Shown in pieces: positions 26,503-35,501 of a stretch of 64,000 nucleotides of DNA. Each line of letters opens with the position of its first letter. Within the stretch, counting starts at the first letter, position 1. The translations under genes and the position numbers were made by a program. Below the pieces are notes generated by a model that was not told the origin of the DNA, ran no database searches, and worked only from the letters and a program-made list of their open reading frames with translations. This stretch comes from CAYYMD01 sp964472875 (GTDB lineage Bacteria > Planctomycetota > Phycisphaerae > SM23-33): positions 1 to 64,000 of the forward strand of contig CAYYMD010000005.1 of NCBI GenBank assembly GCA_964472875.1, in the 5' to 3' direction.

Positions 26503-29004
26503 ATGTCAATTATAAACACACTATCCCGTTTTGCTTTGTCACATGTTTTGTTTCTCGGCCTGCTGACCGTCTCTTTCATGGCCACGGGTCTGCGTGCGGA
26601 TACGTCGCTGCTGCCGATGGAATCGCCCCAACGGGGATTCGTCAGCACGCGTCCGGCCGAGACGTGGGAGCAGGGGCTCCTGACGGGCAACGGCACCGTC
26701 GGGGCGAACGTCTTCGCCCGCCCGCTGGAGGAGACGATAATATTCACGCACGAGCGCCTGTTCCTGCCGCAGGGCGACCCGCACATGCCTCCGCCTCAGA
26801 TGGGCACGCGATTGTACGACATCCGCCGTCTGATAGACCGCGGGCTCTACAGCCAGGCCGCGCAACTGGCGTCCGACCTGTCCGAACAGGACGGTTTCAT
26901 GTACCCCGACCCGTTTGTGCCGGCCTTTGATATGAAAATAGACATGACATCGCCGGGGACGTCAGCGATCGAGCGCTACCGTCGCGGCGTGAATTTCGAA
27001 AACGGCCTGGCCGGTGTGCAGTGGAAGGACGGCAGGGGCGTGTTCGAGCGGCGAATGATGGTTTCCCGGGCAGACGACCTTGCGGCGATGCAGATACGCG
27101 CGTCCAAGGCCGGTTCTATCCACTGCACCCTGGATCTGACGCCCCGCCGGCCCAGCGAGAAAATCGATGAGAAAAAACGCCGCCAGTCCGTCCGGCGTTT
27201 CGAAAATTCAATTAAGGACCTTGAGATTACCGCCGACGGCCGCACGCTGACCTTCCGCAACACCTTCGCAAACGCCTACCCGGGCAGCGTTCAAGCCGTC
27301 GAGGGCGTGGTGCACGTCCGCACGCAGGGCGGAAAGGTCACCACGAAGGACCGGACGATGATCATCGACGGGGCGGACGAGGTTACGCTGCTTGTCGACG
27401 TGAATGTTATTTACAGGAAGGACCATTCGCGCATCGAGCAGACAAAATCGCGCCTGGCCGGCATAAAGCACGATTTCGAGACTCTGCTGGAGCGGCATGC
27501 GCGTATCCACGGCGAGATGTTCAACCGGATGCGCCTGGAAATCGGCGGCGAGCATCACGACTGGAGCACCGAGAAACTGCTGGCCGCCTCGACGAACGAA
27601 AAACTCTCGCGGACGCTGATTGAGAAGGAATTCGACGCCGCCCGCTACAACATAATCTGCAGCACGGGCGAGCTGCCGCCGGTGCTTCAGGGAATCTGGG
27701 CGGGGACATACGTCCCGTCGTGGGCGAGCGACTTTACGCACAACGGCAACGTTCCTTCGGCCATCGCCGCAATGCTCATGGGCAACACGCCGGAACTGAT
27801 GCTCGCCTACACCAATTACATGGAATCCATCGTCGGCGACATGCGGGTCAACGCCAGGAACATTTTCGGCGCCCGCGGCATCGTCCTGCCCTCGCGGAGC
27901 AGCGCGCGGGCGTTCAACAACGCACTTGCGCCGAGGTTCGCCGGCGGATTCTGGGTGGCCGGCGCGCCGTGGGCGGCGCACTTCTTCTACGACTACTACC
28001 TCTACACCGGCGACAAAAAGTTCCTCGCCGAACACGCCCTGCCGTTCATGGAGGAGGCGGCCGTGTTCTTCGAAGATTACCTTTACGAAGGCCCCGACGG
28101 AAAATACGTGTTCAATCCCACCCAGTCGCCGGAAAACACACCCTCCAACACGCACTCGCAGGCCACGTTCAACGCGACGATGTCGGTGGCGGCCGTGAAG
28201 CAACTGCTGCGAAACCTCATCGAGGCCTCGCAGACGCTCGGCGTCAACGAGGACAAAATCCCCCAATGGCGCAACATGCTTGCCAAGATGCCGCCTTACC
28301 TCATCGACGAGGAACTCGGCGTGGTGAAGGAATGGCTGACGCCAAAACTCAAGGACAATCTCAACCACCGCCATTCGTCCCAGCTTTACCCCGTGTATTA
28401 CACCATGTCGGAGGAAGTGGCCGGCAGCGAAAAACTGCAAAACGCCTTCAAGCGTATCGTCGAGATAAAACTCGAGAAGCACTGGAAAGCCAAGCGCTCG
28501 GGTTTCATGTCCTTCGGCCTGGTGCAGCTTGGCCAGGCGGCCACGACTCTGGGCGACGGCGATCTGGCCTACCGCTGCCTGCGGCAACTGGTCAACCGCT
28601 ACTGGCTGAACAACCTGGCGTCCATGCACAATCACCGCTCGCTGCTGAACATGGACATAAGCGGCGGCATGCCGGCCGTCATTATCAAGATGCTGGTCGC
28701 CTCGGCACCGGGCAGGGTGCAACTGCTGCCCGCCCTGCCGAAAGAGTGGCCCGCCGGCGCCGTGGAGGGCGTGTTGTGCCGCGGCCAAATCGAGGTCGAA
28801 CGGCTCCGGTGGGGCAAGGACGGCATACGCCTGCGGCTGCGCTCGGGCAAAAAGCAGACCGTCACGCTCGAAGCGCCACAGTGGGCCGACCGGGCCGAGG
28901 TGGCCGAAGGCGACGCCACTGTGAAGGCCGCCGACCGCGACAACGCCTGGCGGCTGTCGCTGCCCGCCGACCGGCCGGTCGAACTGACTATATCGGCGAA
29001 ATAA
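26503..29004 (+). CDS. GH95 alpha-L-fucosidase-type glycoside hydrolase
   Basis: 833 residues, exported (signal peptide to about GLRAD). The N-terminal GH95 sandwich opens AETWEQGLLTGNGTVGANVF, and an (alpha/alpha)6 barrel follows. Residues matching the catalytic set of characterised GH95 enzymes are present: Asn414 and Asn416 (FTHNGNVP), Glu544 (TQSPENTP) and Asp718 (LLNMDISGGM). These enzymes remove alpha-1,2-linked fucose or, in some members, galactose by inversion. AGGAAAGG precedes the ATG. The gene stands alone behind a long non-coding leader and is followed by the porin, which appears to have its own control region. Confidence 0.9.
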   Translation: MSIINTLSRFALSHVLFLGLLTVSFMATGLRADTSLLPMESPQRGFVSTRPAETWEQGLLTGNGTVGANVFARPLEETIIFTHERLFLPQGDPHMPPPQMGTRLYDIRRLIDRGLYSQAAQLASDLSEQDGFMYPDPFVPAFDMKIDMTSPGTSAIERYRRGVNFENGLAGVQWKDGRGVFERRMMVSRADDLAAMQIRASKAGSIHCTLDLTPRRPSEKIDEKKRRQSVRRFENSIKDLEITADGRTLTFRNTFANAYPGSVQAVEGVVHVRTQGGKVTTKDRTMIIDGADEVTLLVDVNVIYRKDHSRIEQTKSRLAGIKHDFETLLERHARIHGEMFNRMRLEIGGEHHDWSTEKLLAASTNEKLSRTLIEKEFDAARYNIICSTGELPPVLQGIWAGTYVPSWASDFTHNGNVPSAIAAMLMGNTPELMLAYTNYMESIVGDMRVNARNIFGARGIVLPSRSSARAFNNALAPRFAGGFWVAGAPWAAHFFYDYYLYTGDKKFLAEHALPFMEEAAVFFEDYLYEGPDGKYVFNPTQSPENTPSNTHSQATFNATMSVAAVKQLLRNLIEASQTLGVNEDKIPQWRNMLAKMPPYLIDEELGVVKEWLTPKLKDNLNHRHSSQLYPVYYTMSEEVAGSEKLQNAFKRIVEIKLEKHWKAKRSGFMSFGLVQLGQAATTLGDGDLAYRCLRQLVNRYWLNNLASMHNHRSLLNMDISGGMPAVIIKMLVASAPGRVQLLPALPKEWPAGAVEGVLCRGQIEVERLRWGKDGIRLRLRSGKKQTVTLEAPQWADRAEVAEGDATVKAADRDNAWRLSLPADRPVELTISAK

Positions 29005-29035
29005 ACGCAAATTCTGTGTCCCCAGCGCGTCGTAG

Positions 29036-29051
29036 TCCCGGTGCGCCGGGA
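29036..29051. repeat. Dispersed GC palindrome, copy 3
   Basis: TCCCGGTGCGCCGGGA, one mismatch from the perfect palindrome, 32 bases after the GH95 stop codon. It could act as a transcript-end structure, but no T-tract follows. Confidence 0.55.
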
Positions 29052-29152
29052 TAAACCAGTCTAAGACCAGGAGAGCCGCAAGCATTCCGGCCGTTCTGGC
29101 TGTATGCTTGCTCTACGCCTTTGCGATTTGGGGCAACGCAATTTGACACACT

Positions 29153-29180
29153 ATTAAATTAATCTTAATCGAATCTTAAC
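29153..29180 (+). promoter_or_regulatory. Pho-box-like 11-bp direct-repeat array
   Basis: Three hexamers ATTAAA (29153), CTTAAT (29164) and CTTAAC (29175) are spaced exactly 11 bases apart, 109 bases before the phosphate-porin-like gene. An 11-bp period is the hallmark of PhoB-family operators, and the CTTAA(C/T) unit resembles the cyanobacterial SphR/PhoB repeat. That the downstream gene is porin O/P-like supports the reading. Confidence 0.55.
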
Positions 29181-29288
29181 AATCATTACAGAAACTTATT
29201 CCAACCTGAATATTTCACACGGCCGGCATGTCGGGAACATGCCGGGAAGGAATCTGAAAGTCTTTGAATCAACCAATAAGGAGCACAA

Positions 29289-30728
29289 ATGATGACACAA
29301 AATAGATTCCTTGCAGCGGTGCTGGTGTCCGGACTCTTGTGCGGGGTTCTGTCTGCGGCCGAAACTTCCATGGAAGAACTTCAGACCACCGTTGAGGCGC
29401 TGAAGGCCCGGATAAAGGACCAGGACAGGCGGATCGAGGAACTCGAGTCGCAGCAATCCGAAAACAAAAAGCAGCAGACGAAATTCCTCCAGATGTACGA
29501 CAAGTTGCAGCATAGCGCCGCCGAACACGACAGCGATTTTCGCGTTTACTGGGACGACGGCCTGCGGATGAAAAACGGCAACGGTTTTAAGATAAAGTTC
29601 GGCGGCCGGCTGATGTACGACATGGGCTGGGTCGACGGCGACGACGTGGAAGACCATTCCGACTTGGCCGGCGGAGATAACGACCTCGAGGACGCCGCCG
29701 ACGTCCGCCGCGCGCGGTTGTATTTCCAGGGGGACATCTACGAGGATCTCCGGTTCAAGCTGCAGTTCGACTTCGCCGGCGGCGACGCGGCGCTCAAGGA
29801 CGCCTACCTGCGGTTCAAAGACGTCCCGTACGTAGGCAACATAACCATGGGCCACTTCAAGGAGCCGTTCAGTCTGGAAGAACTGACTTCCTCCAAGTAC
29901 ATAACGTTCATGGAGCGCGGCCTGCCCAACGCCATAGCACCCGGCCGGAACTTCGGCGTGATGGCCCACGATTCATTTCTGGAAGACAACATGACGTACG
30001 CTATCGGCATCTTTCGCGACGTGGACGGCTACGGCGAAGACAACCCCGACGACAACGACGAGGACGGCGGATACAACATGACCGCCCGCGTCACGGCCGT
30101 GCCGTGGTACGCCGACGAGGGGAAGAAACTGCTTCACCTTGGCGGCTCTTATTCGCTGCGACACCCGCAGGAAGAGAGCATAAGGTTCCGCGCCAGGCCC
30201 GAGGCGCATTTTCTCTCGGAAAGGTACGTGGACGTAACGACCCCGGCCGAGTGGGAAAACAGGTTCGGCGCCGAGACTGCCATGGTTTACGGGCCCCTTT
30301 CGGCCCAGGCGGAATACATGGCCGTGGTCCCTGACGCCGGCAACGAGGCCGAAGTGGAGCCCACGCTGCAGGGCGCCTATGCATACGTGAGTTACTTCCT
30401 CACCGGCGAGCACCGCAACTACAGCCGCTCTTCGGGGACCTTCAAGCGGGTGACGCCGAAGAAGAATTTCCGCGAGGACGGCGGCCTGGGCGCATGGGAA
30501 GTGGGCGCCCGCTGGTCGTGGCTGGATTTCACGGACAATCCGCTGGAAGACACCGACGACGGCGCAAGGGAACTCAACAACGTCACGCTGGGCGTCAACT
30601 GGTATCTGAACCCGAACGTGCGACTGATGTGGAACTGGGTGCATCCCGTCGTCGAGGATGAGGGCCCGGTCGACGACTGGAAGGAAGAGAACGACATCTT
30701 CATGATGCGCATGCAGGTGGACTTCTGA
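29289..30728 (+). CDS. Phosphate-selective porin O/P family outer-membrane protein
   Basis: 479 residues. A signal peptide (to about LSAAE) is followed by a coiled coil at about 27-70 (LKARIKDQDRRIEELESQQS), typical of planctomycete and bacteroidete porins of this family. The O/P barrel then has FKIKFGGRLMYDMGW, DVRRARLYFQGDIYEDLRFK, ITMGHFKEPFSLEELTSSKY and a terminal strand ending DIFMMRMQVDF with the usual C-terminal Phe. It should form an anion- or phosphate-selective pore. Start: ATG at 29289 with GGAG seven bases upstream. The repeat array at 29153-29180 suggests phosphate-starvation control. Confidence 0.88.
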   Translation: MMTQNRFLAAVLVSGLLCGVLSAAETSMEELQTTVEALKARIKDQDRRIEELESQQSENKKQQTKFLQMYDKLQHSAAEHDSDFRVYWDDGLRMKNGNGFKIKFGGRLMYDMGWVDGDDVEDHSDLAGGDNDLEDAADVRRARLYFQGDIYEDLRFKLQFDFAGGDAALKDAYLRFKDVPYVGNITMGHFKEPFSLEELTSSKYITFMERGLPNAIAPGRNFGVMAHDSFLEDNMTYAIGIFRDVDGYGEDNPDDNDEDGGYNMTARVTAVPWYADEGKKLLHLGGSYSLRHPQEESIRFRARPEAHFLSERYVDVTTPAEWENRFGAETAMVYGPLSAQAEYMAVVPDAGNEAEVEPTLQGAYAYVSYFLTGEHRNYSRSSGTFKRVTPKKNFREDGGLGAWEVGARWSWLDFTDNPLEDTDDGARELNNVTLGVNWYLNPNVRLMWNWVHPVVEDEGPVDDWKEENDIFMMRMQVDF

Positions 30729-30769
30729 ATCCGCCTGCGGGTTTTGCAGTTATATTACGGTCGGCGGGC

Positions 30770-32188
30770 TTACATGGCGCGCCGGGAAGAAGACGAATCT
30801 CCGCTGAGCCGGCCGAAGAGCGTAAGCGGTGAGGCGTCGGTGATGTTGACGCGGACGTACCGGCCGGCCAGCTCCGCCGGGCCGTCGAAGATGACGATGT
30901 GGTCCCAGCGCGTGCGGCCGGTCAGTTGCACCTGCCCCGCCGGTGGCTCGCCCGTCTGCTTGCCGCTTCGCGGCGATGGGCCTTCGGTCAGGACTTCGAC
31001 CTCCCGGCCGACGTATTGGCGATGATGCGTCAGGCCGACTTTCTGCTGGACGGCCAGCAGTTCGTTGTTGCGGCGCTTTTTTACTGCAAGTGGAACATCG
31101 TCTTTGAGCCGCCCGTCGGCGGTTGTCCCCGGCCGTGGGGAGTATTTGAAAATGAATGAATTTTTGTAGCCGGCTGTTCGGATAAGGTCCGCGGATGCGT
31201 CGTGGTCGGCATCCGTCTCGCCGGGAAAGCCGACTATGAAGTCGCCGGCCAGCACGACGCCCGGGACGATTTCCCTCGCGCGGGCGACGAAGTCGTCGTA
31301 CTGTGCCCGCGTGTAGCCGCGCTTCATCCGCTTCAGCACCGCGTCCGAGCCGCTCTGGGCCGGGCAGTGAATGTACTCGCACAGGTTTGGCAGGTCACGC
31401 ATGGCCGCCAGGATGTCGTCGCCGAAGCCGGCCGGGTGGGATGTTACGAACCGCAGCCGCCGCAGGTTGTCAACGTCGGCGACCCTGGCGAGCAAATCGG
31501 CGAAAGACACCGTCCGGCCGCCGGAGCGCCAACGGTAGGCGTTGACGGTCTGGCCCAGCAGCGTTATCTCGCTTCGCCCGGCATCCACGAGACGGCGGAC
31601 CTCCTCGACGACGTGGTCGGGGCTGCGGCTGTGCTGCGGGCCCCGGACATACGGCACGACGCAGTACGTGCAGAACCTGTCGCAGCCGCGCATCACGCGG
31701 ACGAATGCCTGCACTCCGGCGGTGGTGTGATTGACATCGCGGCCGAGGTCCAGCGCGTCAAGGCCTGCGGCCGCCTGCTGGTCGGGCGGTTCATTCCGCG
31801 CCGGGTCGAGCGCGACTACACGCCGACCGGCGGCGGCCTCGGCCAGAAGCTCGGTCAGGCGGTGAATCTGACCCGGCCCGCATATTACGTCCACCTGCGG
31901 GTACCGGCGGGCCAGTTCCGCTCCACGCCGCTGGGCCATGCAGCCGATGATGCCGACCACGATATTTTTGCCGGATTGCTTCCGCTTGCCCTCGGCGCCG
32001 ATGCGCGAAAGGACCTTGTCCTCGGCGTGGCGGCGGACCGAGCAGGTGTTATACAGGACCGCCCGCGCCTGTTTGCGGTCGGCGACCATCTCGTGGCCGG
32101 CTCGGACCAGCGAATCGGTGATTAGTTCGCTGTCCAGGCGGTTCATCTGGCAGCCCATTGTCTCAAGATAAATCTTCATACTTTTCAT
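30770..32188 (-). CDS. miaB: tRNA-2-methylthio-N6-dimethylallyladenosine synthase
   Basis: 472 residues of the methylthiotransferase family. The N-terminal [4Fe-4S] ligands include Cys13 (TMGCQMN) and Cys49 (YNTCSVR), with IIGCMAQ next. The radical-SAM triad is in RGCDRFCTYCVVPYVRG, and a C-terminal TRAM domain holds VEVLTEGPSPRSGKQTG and FDGPAELAGRYVRV. MiaB adds the methylthio group to A37 of tRNAs that read UNN codons. The ORNs GQTVNAYRW and FIVGFPGETDADHDAS are MiaB-typical. An internal ATG nine bases later (32179) is an equally good start. It stands alone, convergent with the porin gene. Confidence 0.94.
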   Translation of the reverse strand: MKSMKIYLETMGCQMNRLDSELITDSLVRAGHEMVADRKQARAVLYNTCSVRRHAEDKVLSRIGAEGKRKQSGKNIVVGIIGCMAQRRGAELARRYPQVDVICGPGQIHRLTELLAEAAAGRRVVALDPARNEPPDQQAAAGLDALDLGRDVNHTTAGVQAFVRVMRGCDRFCTYCVVPYVRGPQHSRSPDHVVEEVRRLVDAGRSEITLLGQTVNAYRWRSGGRTVSFADLLARVADVDNLRRLRFVTSHPAGFGDDILAAMRDLPNLCEYIHCPAQSGSDAVLKRMKRGYTRAQYDDFVARAREIVPGVVLAGDFIVGFPGETDADHDASADLIRTAGYKNSFIFKYSPRPGTTADGRLKDDVPLAVKKRRNNELLAVQQKVGLTHHRQYVGREVEVLTEGPSPRSGKQTGEPPAGQVQLTGRTRWDHIVIFDGPAELAGRYVRVNITDASPLTLFGRLSGDSSSSRRAM

Positions 32189-32267
32189 TCTACGAAATTT
32201 TGAACGTGAAGTTTACCGCCGGCGATGCGCTAAAATGATATAACAAGAAGATAGAAAGGAGACAGAC

Positions 32268-32609
32268 ATGGAAAAAGAACTTTGCGATTTAAAATGCAAG
32301 GCGTGCCGTGGCGACGTCGAACCGTTCGGCCCGGAGCAAATAAGCGAGTATCTCCCGCAGCTCGATGACGCATGGAAGGTGCAGGACAACAAGCGCCTGG
32401 TGCGAGAGTTCAAACTGAAGGATTTCGCCGCGGCGCTGGAACTAGTCAACCGCATCGGCGAACTGGCCGAGCAACAACAGCACCACCCCGACATATTCCT
32501 TACCTGGGGCAAGGTGAAAGTGACGCTGATGACGCATAAGATAGGCGGCCTGCACGAAAGCGACTTTATAATGGCGGCCAAGATCGACAAACTGTGGCAA
32601 GAGGGTTAA
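32268..32609 (+). CDS. Pterin-4a-carbinolamine dehydratase
   Basis: 113 residues. The family signature is nearly complete: ELAEQQQHHPDIFLTWGKV, then VTLMTHKIGGLHESDFIMAA and KIDKLW. The enzyme dehydrates 4a-hydroxytetrahydropterins or acts in a molybdopterin-related side role in bacteria without phenylalanine hydroxylase. An N-terminal CKACRGDVEPF segment with paired Cys is common in the bacterial form. AGGAGACAGAC precedes the ATG. No phhA is seen in the window. Confidence 0.9.
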   Translation: MEKELCDLKCKACRGDVEPFGPEQISEYLPQLDDAWKVQDNKRLVREFKLKDFAAALELVNRIGELAEQQQHHPDIFLTWGKVKVTLMTHKIGGLHESDFIMAAKIDKLWQEG

Positions 32610-32641
32610 ACACAGTTTCGCAGGCACTAAAAATCTAAACG

Positions 32642-33796
32642 TCAGCCGGTGATTGTTTCCAATATCCGCAGGTAGCGTTGGTATCGGCCTGAAGGGATTT
32701 GTCCCTGCTTTACGGCATCCTTGACGGCGCAGCCGGGCTCGTGCGTGTGCGTGCAGTCATTGAACTTGCAATCTTGGGCCACATCCTCAAATTCCGGGAA
32801 GTACCACGGCAACTGCTCCGGCGACAGGTCGATGGCCAGTTCGCGTATGCCGGGCGTGTCGATCAGGATGCCGCCTTCGCCCGCATCTTCGGCCGGCGGC
32901 AGGTCGTATACAGACGCCGCGGCCGTGGTGTGCCGCCCGCGATTGTCCTTCATGCGTATCGAGCGGGTTTTCGCCCCCGCCCCTGGAACAAGGGCGTTGA
33001 CCAGTTCGCTCTTCCCCACGCCGGAGGCCCCCGCCAGGACACTTCGCCTGCCAGCCAGTTCGCGACGCAGTTCATCCACGCCGCTTCCGGTTATCGCCGA
33101 TGTCTGGTATATCGGCAACTCCACGGCGCGGAACTCGGCCAGGAGTTTCTCGTCGGGGGCGGCAAGGTCCGTCTTGTTGACCACCAGCAGCGGCGCCATT
33201 TCGCCCCGCTCGGCGATTATCAGAAAACGGTCCACCAGCCCCGGTCGGAACCGCGGTCGGCGAGTGGACGAGACAACCAGCAGGGTGTCCATGTTCGCGG
33301 CCACAACCTTCTGCACCGGTTGCGGGCCGTATTCGTCGCGATGCCGGCCGGCCTTCGGCGCCGGACGGGCCAGCACGGTCCGCCTGGGCTTTCGGGCTAT
33401 TATCATGCCGTCGGCGCGGTCCTTGTCTCCTTCGGCTGCCTGTTTGGCGTCTTCGGCCACGGCCGCGGTCACCTCGTCGCCTACCGCGATGGGGCTCAGG
33501 TGCTCGCTACCGGCCGGCGGGCGAAACGCCTTTGCCACCCCGCACAGCAGTTCGCCTTCGCCGTCGGCGGGTCGAACCATCGCCCCACCGGGGAACAGGC
33601 CGGTTATCATGCCCTCGACGCACGGCAGCTCGTCGAGATTGCTGCCGGGCTCCGCCAGCCGGGACGGCGGCAGTTTGACGGCGCGGTGCGAGAGACTCTC
33701 CCGCGATGTCGCTCGGGCGTCGCCGGTCTTGCCGTCGAGATATTTTTGGCGCCAGTCTTTTATGCGCCGCTGCGATTTGCCCTTGTGTTTGGCCAT
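32642..33796 (-). CDS. rsgA: Ribosome small-subunit-dependent GTPase A
   Basis: 384 residues. A basic N-terminus and OB-fold (EGMITGLFPGGAMVRPADGE) precede the circularly permuted GTPase: G4 VVNKTDLAA, then G1 LAGASGVGKSELVNAL and G3 LIDTPGIRELA. The C-terminal zinc-binding domain has DCKFNDCTHTHEPGCAV. RsgA helps mature the 30S subunit. An insertion of about 60 residues (SPIAVGDEVTAAVAEDAKQA) follows the OB-fold, making the protein slightly longer than E. coli RsgA. Stands alone, convergent with the pterin dehydratase gene. Confidence 0.94.
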   Translation of the reverse strand: MAKHKGKSQRRIKDWRQKYLDGKTGDARATSRESLSHRAVKLPPSRLAEPGSNLDELPCVEGMITGLFPGGAMVRPADGEGELLCGVAKAFRPPAGSEHLSPIAVGDEVTAAVAEDAKQAAEGDKDRADGMIIARKPRRTVLARPAPKAGRHRDEYGPQPVQKVVAANMDTLLVVSSTRRPRFRPGLVDRFLIIAERGEMAPLLVVNKTDLAAPDEKLLAEFRAVELPIYQTSAITGSGVDELRRELAGRRSVLAGASGVGKSELVNALVPGAGAKTRSIRMKDNRGRHTTAAASVYDLPPAEDAGEGGILIDTPGIRELAIDLSPEQLPWYFPEFEDVAQDCKFNDCTHTHEPGCAVKDAVKQGQIPSGRYQRYLRILETITG

Positions 33797-33917
33797 TGTG
33801 GTGTATTTTCTCCTTATATCGTGTAAAAATCAAATCTCACCGCTGCGGGGCAATGCACTTGACAACCGCTGCAATTAAGGTAAATTAAAGATTTCGCTCC
33901 GTAGTCGCGGGCGTAGC

Positions 33918-33990
33918 GGGCAGGTAGCTCAGTCGGTAGAGCAACGGATTGAAAATCCGTGTGTCGGCGGTTCGAATCCGCCCCTGCCCA
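33918..33990 (+). tRNA. tRNA-Phe (GAA)
   Basis: A complete cloverleaf: acceptor GGGCAGG/CCTGCCC, D-stem GCTC/GAGC, anticodon stem ACGGA/TCCGT with loop TTGAAAA (anticodon GAA) and T-stem GGCGG/CCGCC with TTCGAAT. The discriminator base is A90 and the CCA end is not encoded. A run of six T's follows directly and may end the transcript. Confidence 0.97.
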
Positions 33991-34079
33991 TTTTTTATCA
34001 CTTTGCAATCTTTGGGCGCCCTTGTGGCGGGCAGGTTCAACTGTTAGCATTTTTCAGGAATCACTGGTAAGGAACACCC

Positions 34080-35501
34080 GTGCCGAAGCGCAACTTAATC
34101 TGGCTAATAGTAATAGTGGCATTCACGGCCGTGCTGGGGCTGGTTCTCCGCCCGCACCGCTCGGTGAGCATTTCCGCGCGGAAGCAGTTCCGGCCCGTCG
34201 TGCACACCTACTCGCTGATAAAAGAACATTACGTCGAGCCGATGGACGATGAGGAACTGGCCCGCAAGGCCATCCGGGCCATGGTCGGCGAACTGGATAA
34301 ATACTCCACTTACATCCCTCAACAACAGGTGCAGATGGTTCAGGATCACATGCTGGGTCTGGAGCACGGTTTGGGCCTGGTGTGGGAGTTTGAAGACTCT
34401 GCGGTTAAGATACTCGGCCCGCTGCCCGATTCGCCTGCATGGAGGGCGGGAATATGCACCGGAGATGAAATCGTGGAAATAGACGGGCAGGCAACAGCCG
34501 AACTTGGCAAGGATAAAATTTGCGAACTGCTTGACCCGCAGCAGGACGATCGCGTTGCGCTGACCGTCCTCCGCGGCGGCCGACAGCAGGAGCACGTTAC
34601 ACTCGCGGCCGATAAGTTTCCCATCCGCACCGTCACGGGTATGTACCGCCGCGACGATTCGCGGTGGGTGTATCGCCTGCCGCCGGCGGAAGACAAAGGC
34701 CTCCCCCGGCGTAAAAATCGTTCGCCCGCATACATCCGCATACGCGAATTCGTCCGCACGACCGGCGAGCAGTTCCGGCAGGCGGTGCGGCAGGCGCCGC
34801 TGCGGGACGGGATGATACTCGACCTGCGCGACAACCCCGGCGGGCTGTTGCCTGTGGCGGTTGAAACGGCAGATATGTTCCTCCGCGACGGACCCATTGT
34901 AACCGTCGTCGAGCGGGACGGGCCGCCGGAGCTATACCGCGCGCACGCCGACGGAACGCTGCCGGACGGGATGCTGGTGGTGCTGGTTAATTCAGAAACC
35001 GCTTCGGCGGCCGAACTGCTGGCCGGGACGCTGCTGGCGGGCGACCGGGCGGTTATTATCGGCGCGCCCACGCGGGGCAAACACTGCATCCAGAGCATGT
35101 TTCCGCTCGGCGACGAGATGGGACAGTTGAACCTGACAACTTCGCGGTTTTTCGTTGGCGAATACGAACCCGAGGAAAAATCCACAACGCCGCAGGCGGA
35201 TAACGATACCACCGCCGAAGAAACAAGTCACACCGACGAACCTGTCACGCCCGACTTGCTGGTGGAAGTCACGGACGAACAACTCGAAAAAATACGATGC
35301 TTCCGCCGGCGGCAGGAGGTTCTGCGACGACGGGGCGAAACACGCACCGACGATAACGCGCCACGGCCTCGGCAGTACGACCCTCAACTGGCCGCGGCCG
35401 AGGAACTGTTGAATAATCCCCGAAAATATTATTCCATAATTGCCGAGCGTAAGCGCCGCCGCTCCGAGCGAACGAGCGAATTAAAGGCAACTTCTGAATG
35501 A
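34080..35501 (+). CDS. S41-family C-terminal-processing protease with PDZ domain
   Basis: 473 residues from a GTG start with AAGGA six bases upstream. A membrane anchor (NLIWLIVIVAFTAVLGLVL) is followed by an S41 N-terminal helical part, a PDZ domain (LPDSPAWRAGICTGDEIVEI) and the protease core. The catalytic Ser lies in VNSETASAAELLAGTLL and the general-base Lys in IGAPTRGKHCIQS. It cleaves proteins at the C-terminus in the periplasm. The charged C-terminal extension (about 365-473) is specific to this protein and unassigned. The stop overlaps tsaD by ATGA, so the two are translationally coupled. Confidence 0.9.
   Translation: MPKRNLIWLIVIVAFTAVLGLVLRPHRSVSISARKQFRPVVHTYSLIKEHYVEPMDDEELARKAIRAMVGELDKYSTYIPQQQVQMVQDHMLGLEHGLGLVWEFEDSAVKILGPLPDSPAWRAGICTGDEIVEIDGQATAELGKDKICELLDPQQDDRVALTVLRGGRQQEHVTLAADKFPIRTVTGMYRRDDSRWVYRLPPAEDKGLPRRKNRSPAYIRIREFVRTTGEQFRQAVRQAPLRDGMILDLRDNPGGLLPVAVETADMFLRDGPIVTVVERDGPPELYRAHADGTLPDGMLVVLVNSETASAAELLAGTLLAGDRAVIIGAPTRGKHCIQSMFPLGDEMGQLNLTTSRFFVGEYEPEEKSTTPQADNDTTAEETSHTDEPVTPDLLVEVTDEQLEKIRCFRRRQEVLRRRGETRTDDNAPRPRQYDPQLAAAEELLNNPRKYYSIIAERKRRRSERTSELKATSE

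Noticed and set aside
27208..29085. 625-codon open frame on the minus strand opposite the GH95 gene, and a 444-codon plus frame in the same region
   Set aside because: Both overlap the well-supported GH95 gene completely; their proteins are His/Arg/Gly-rich without domains, as expected for shadow frames of a GC-rich gene.
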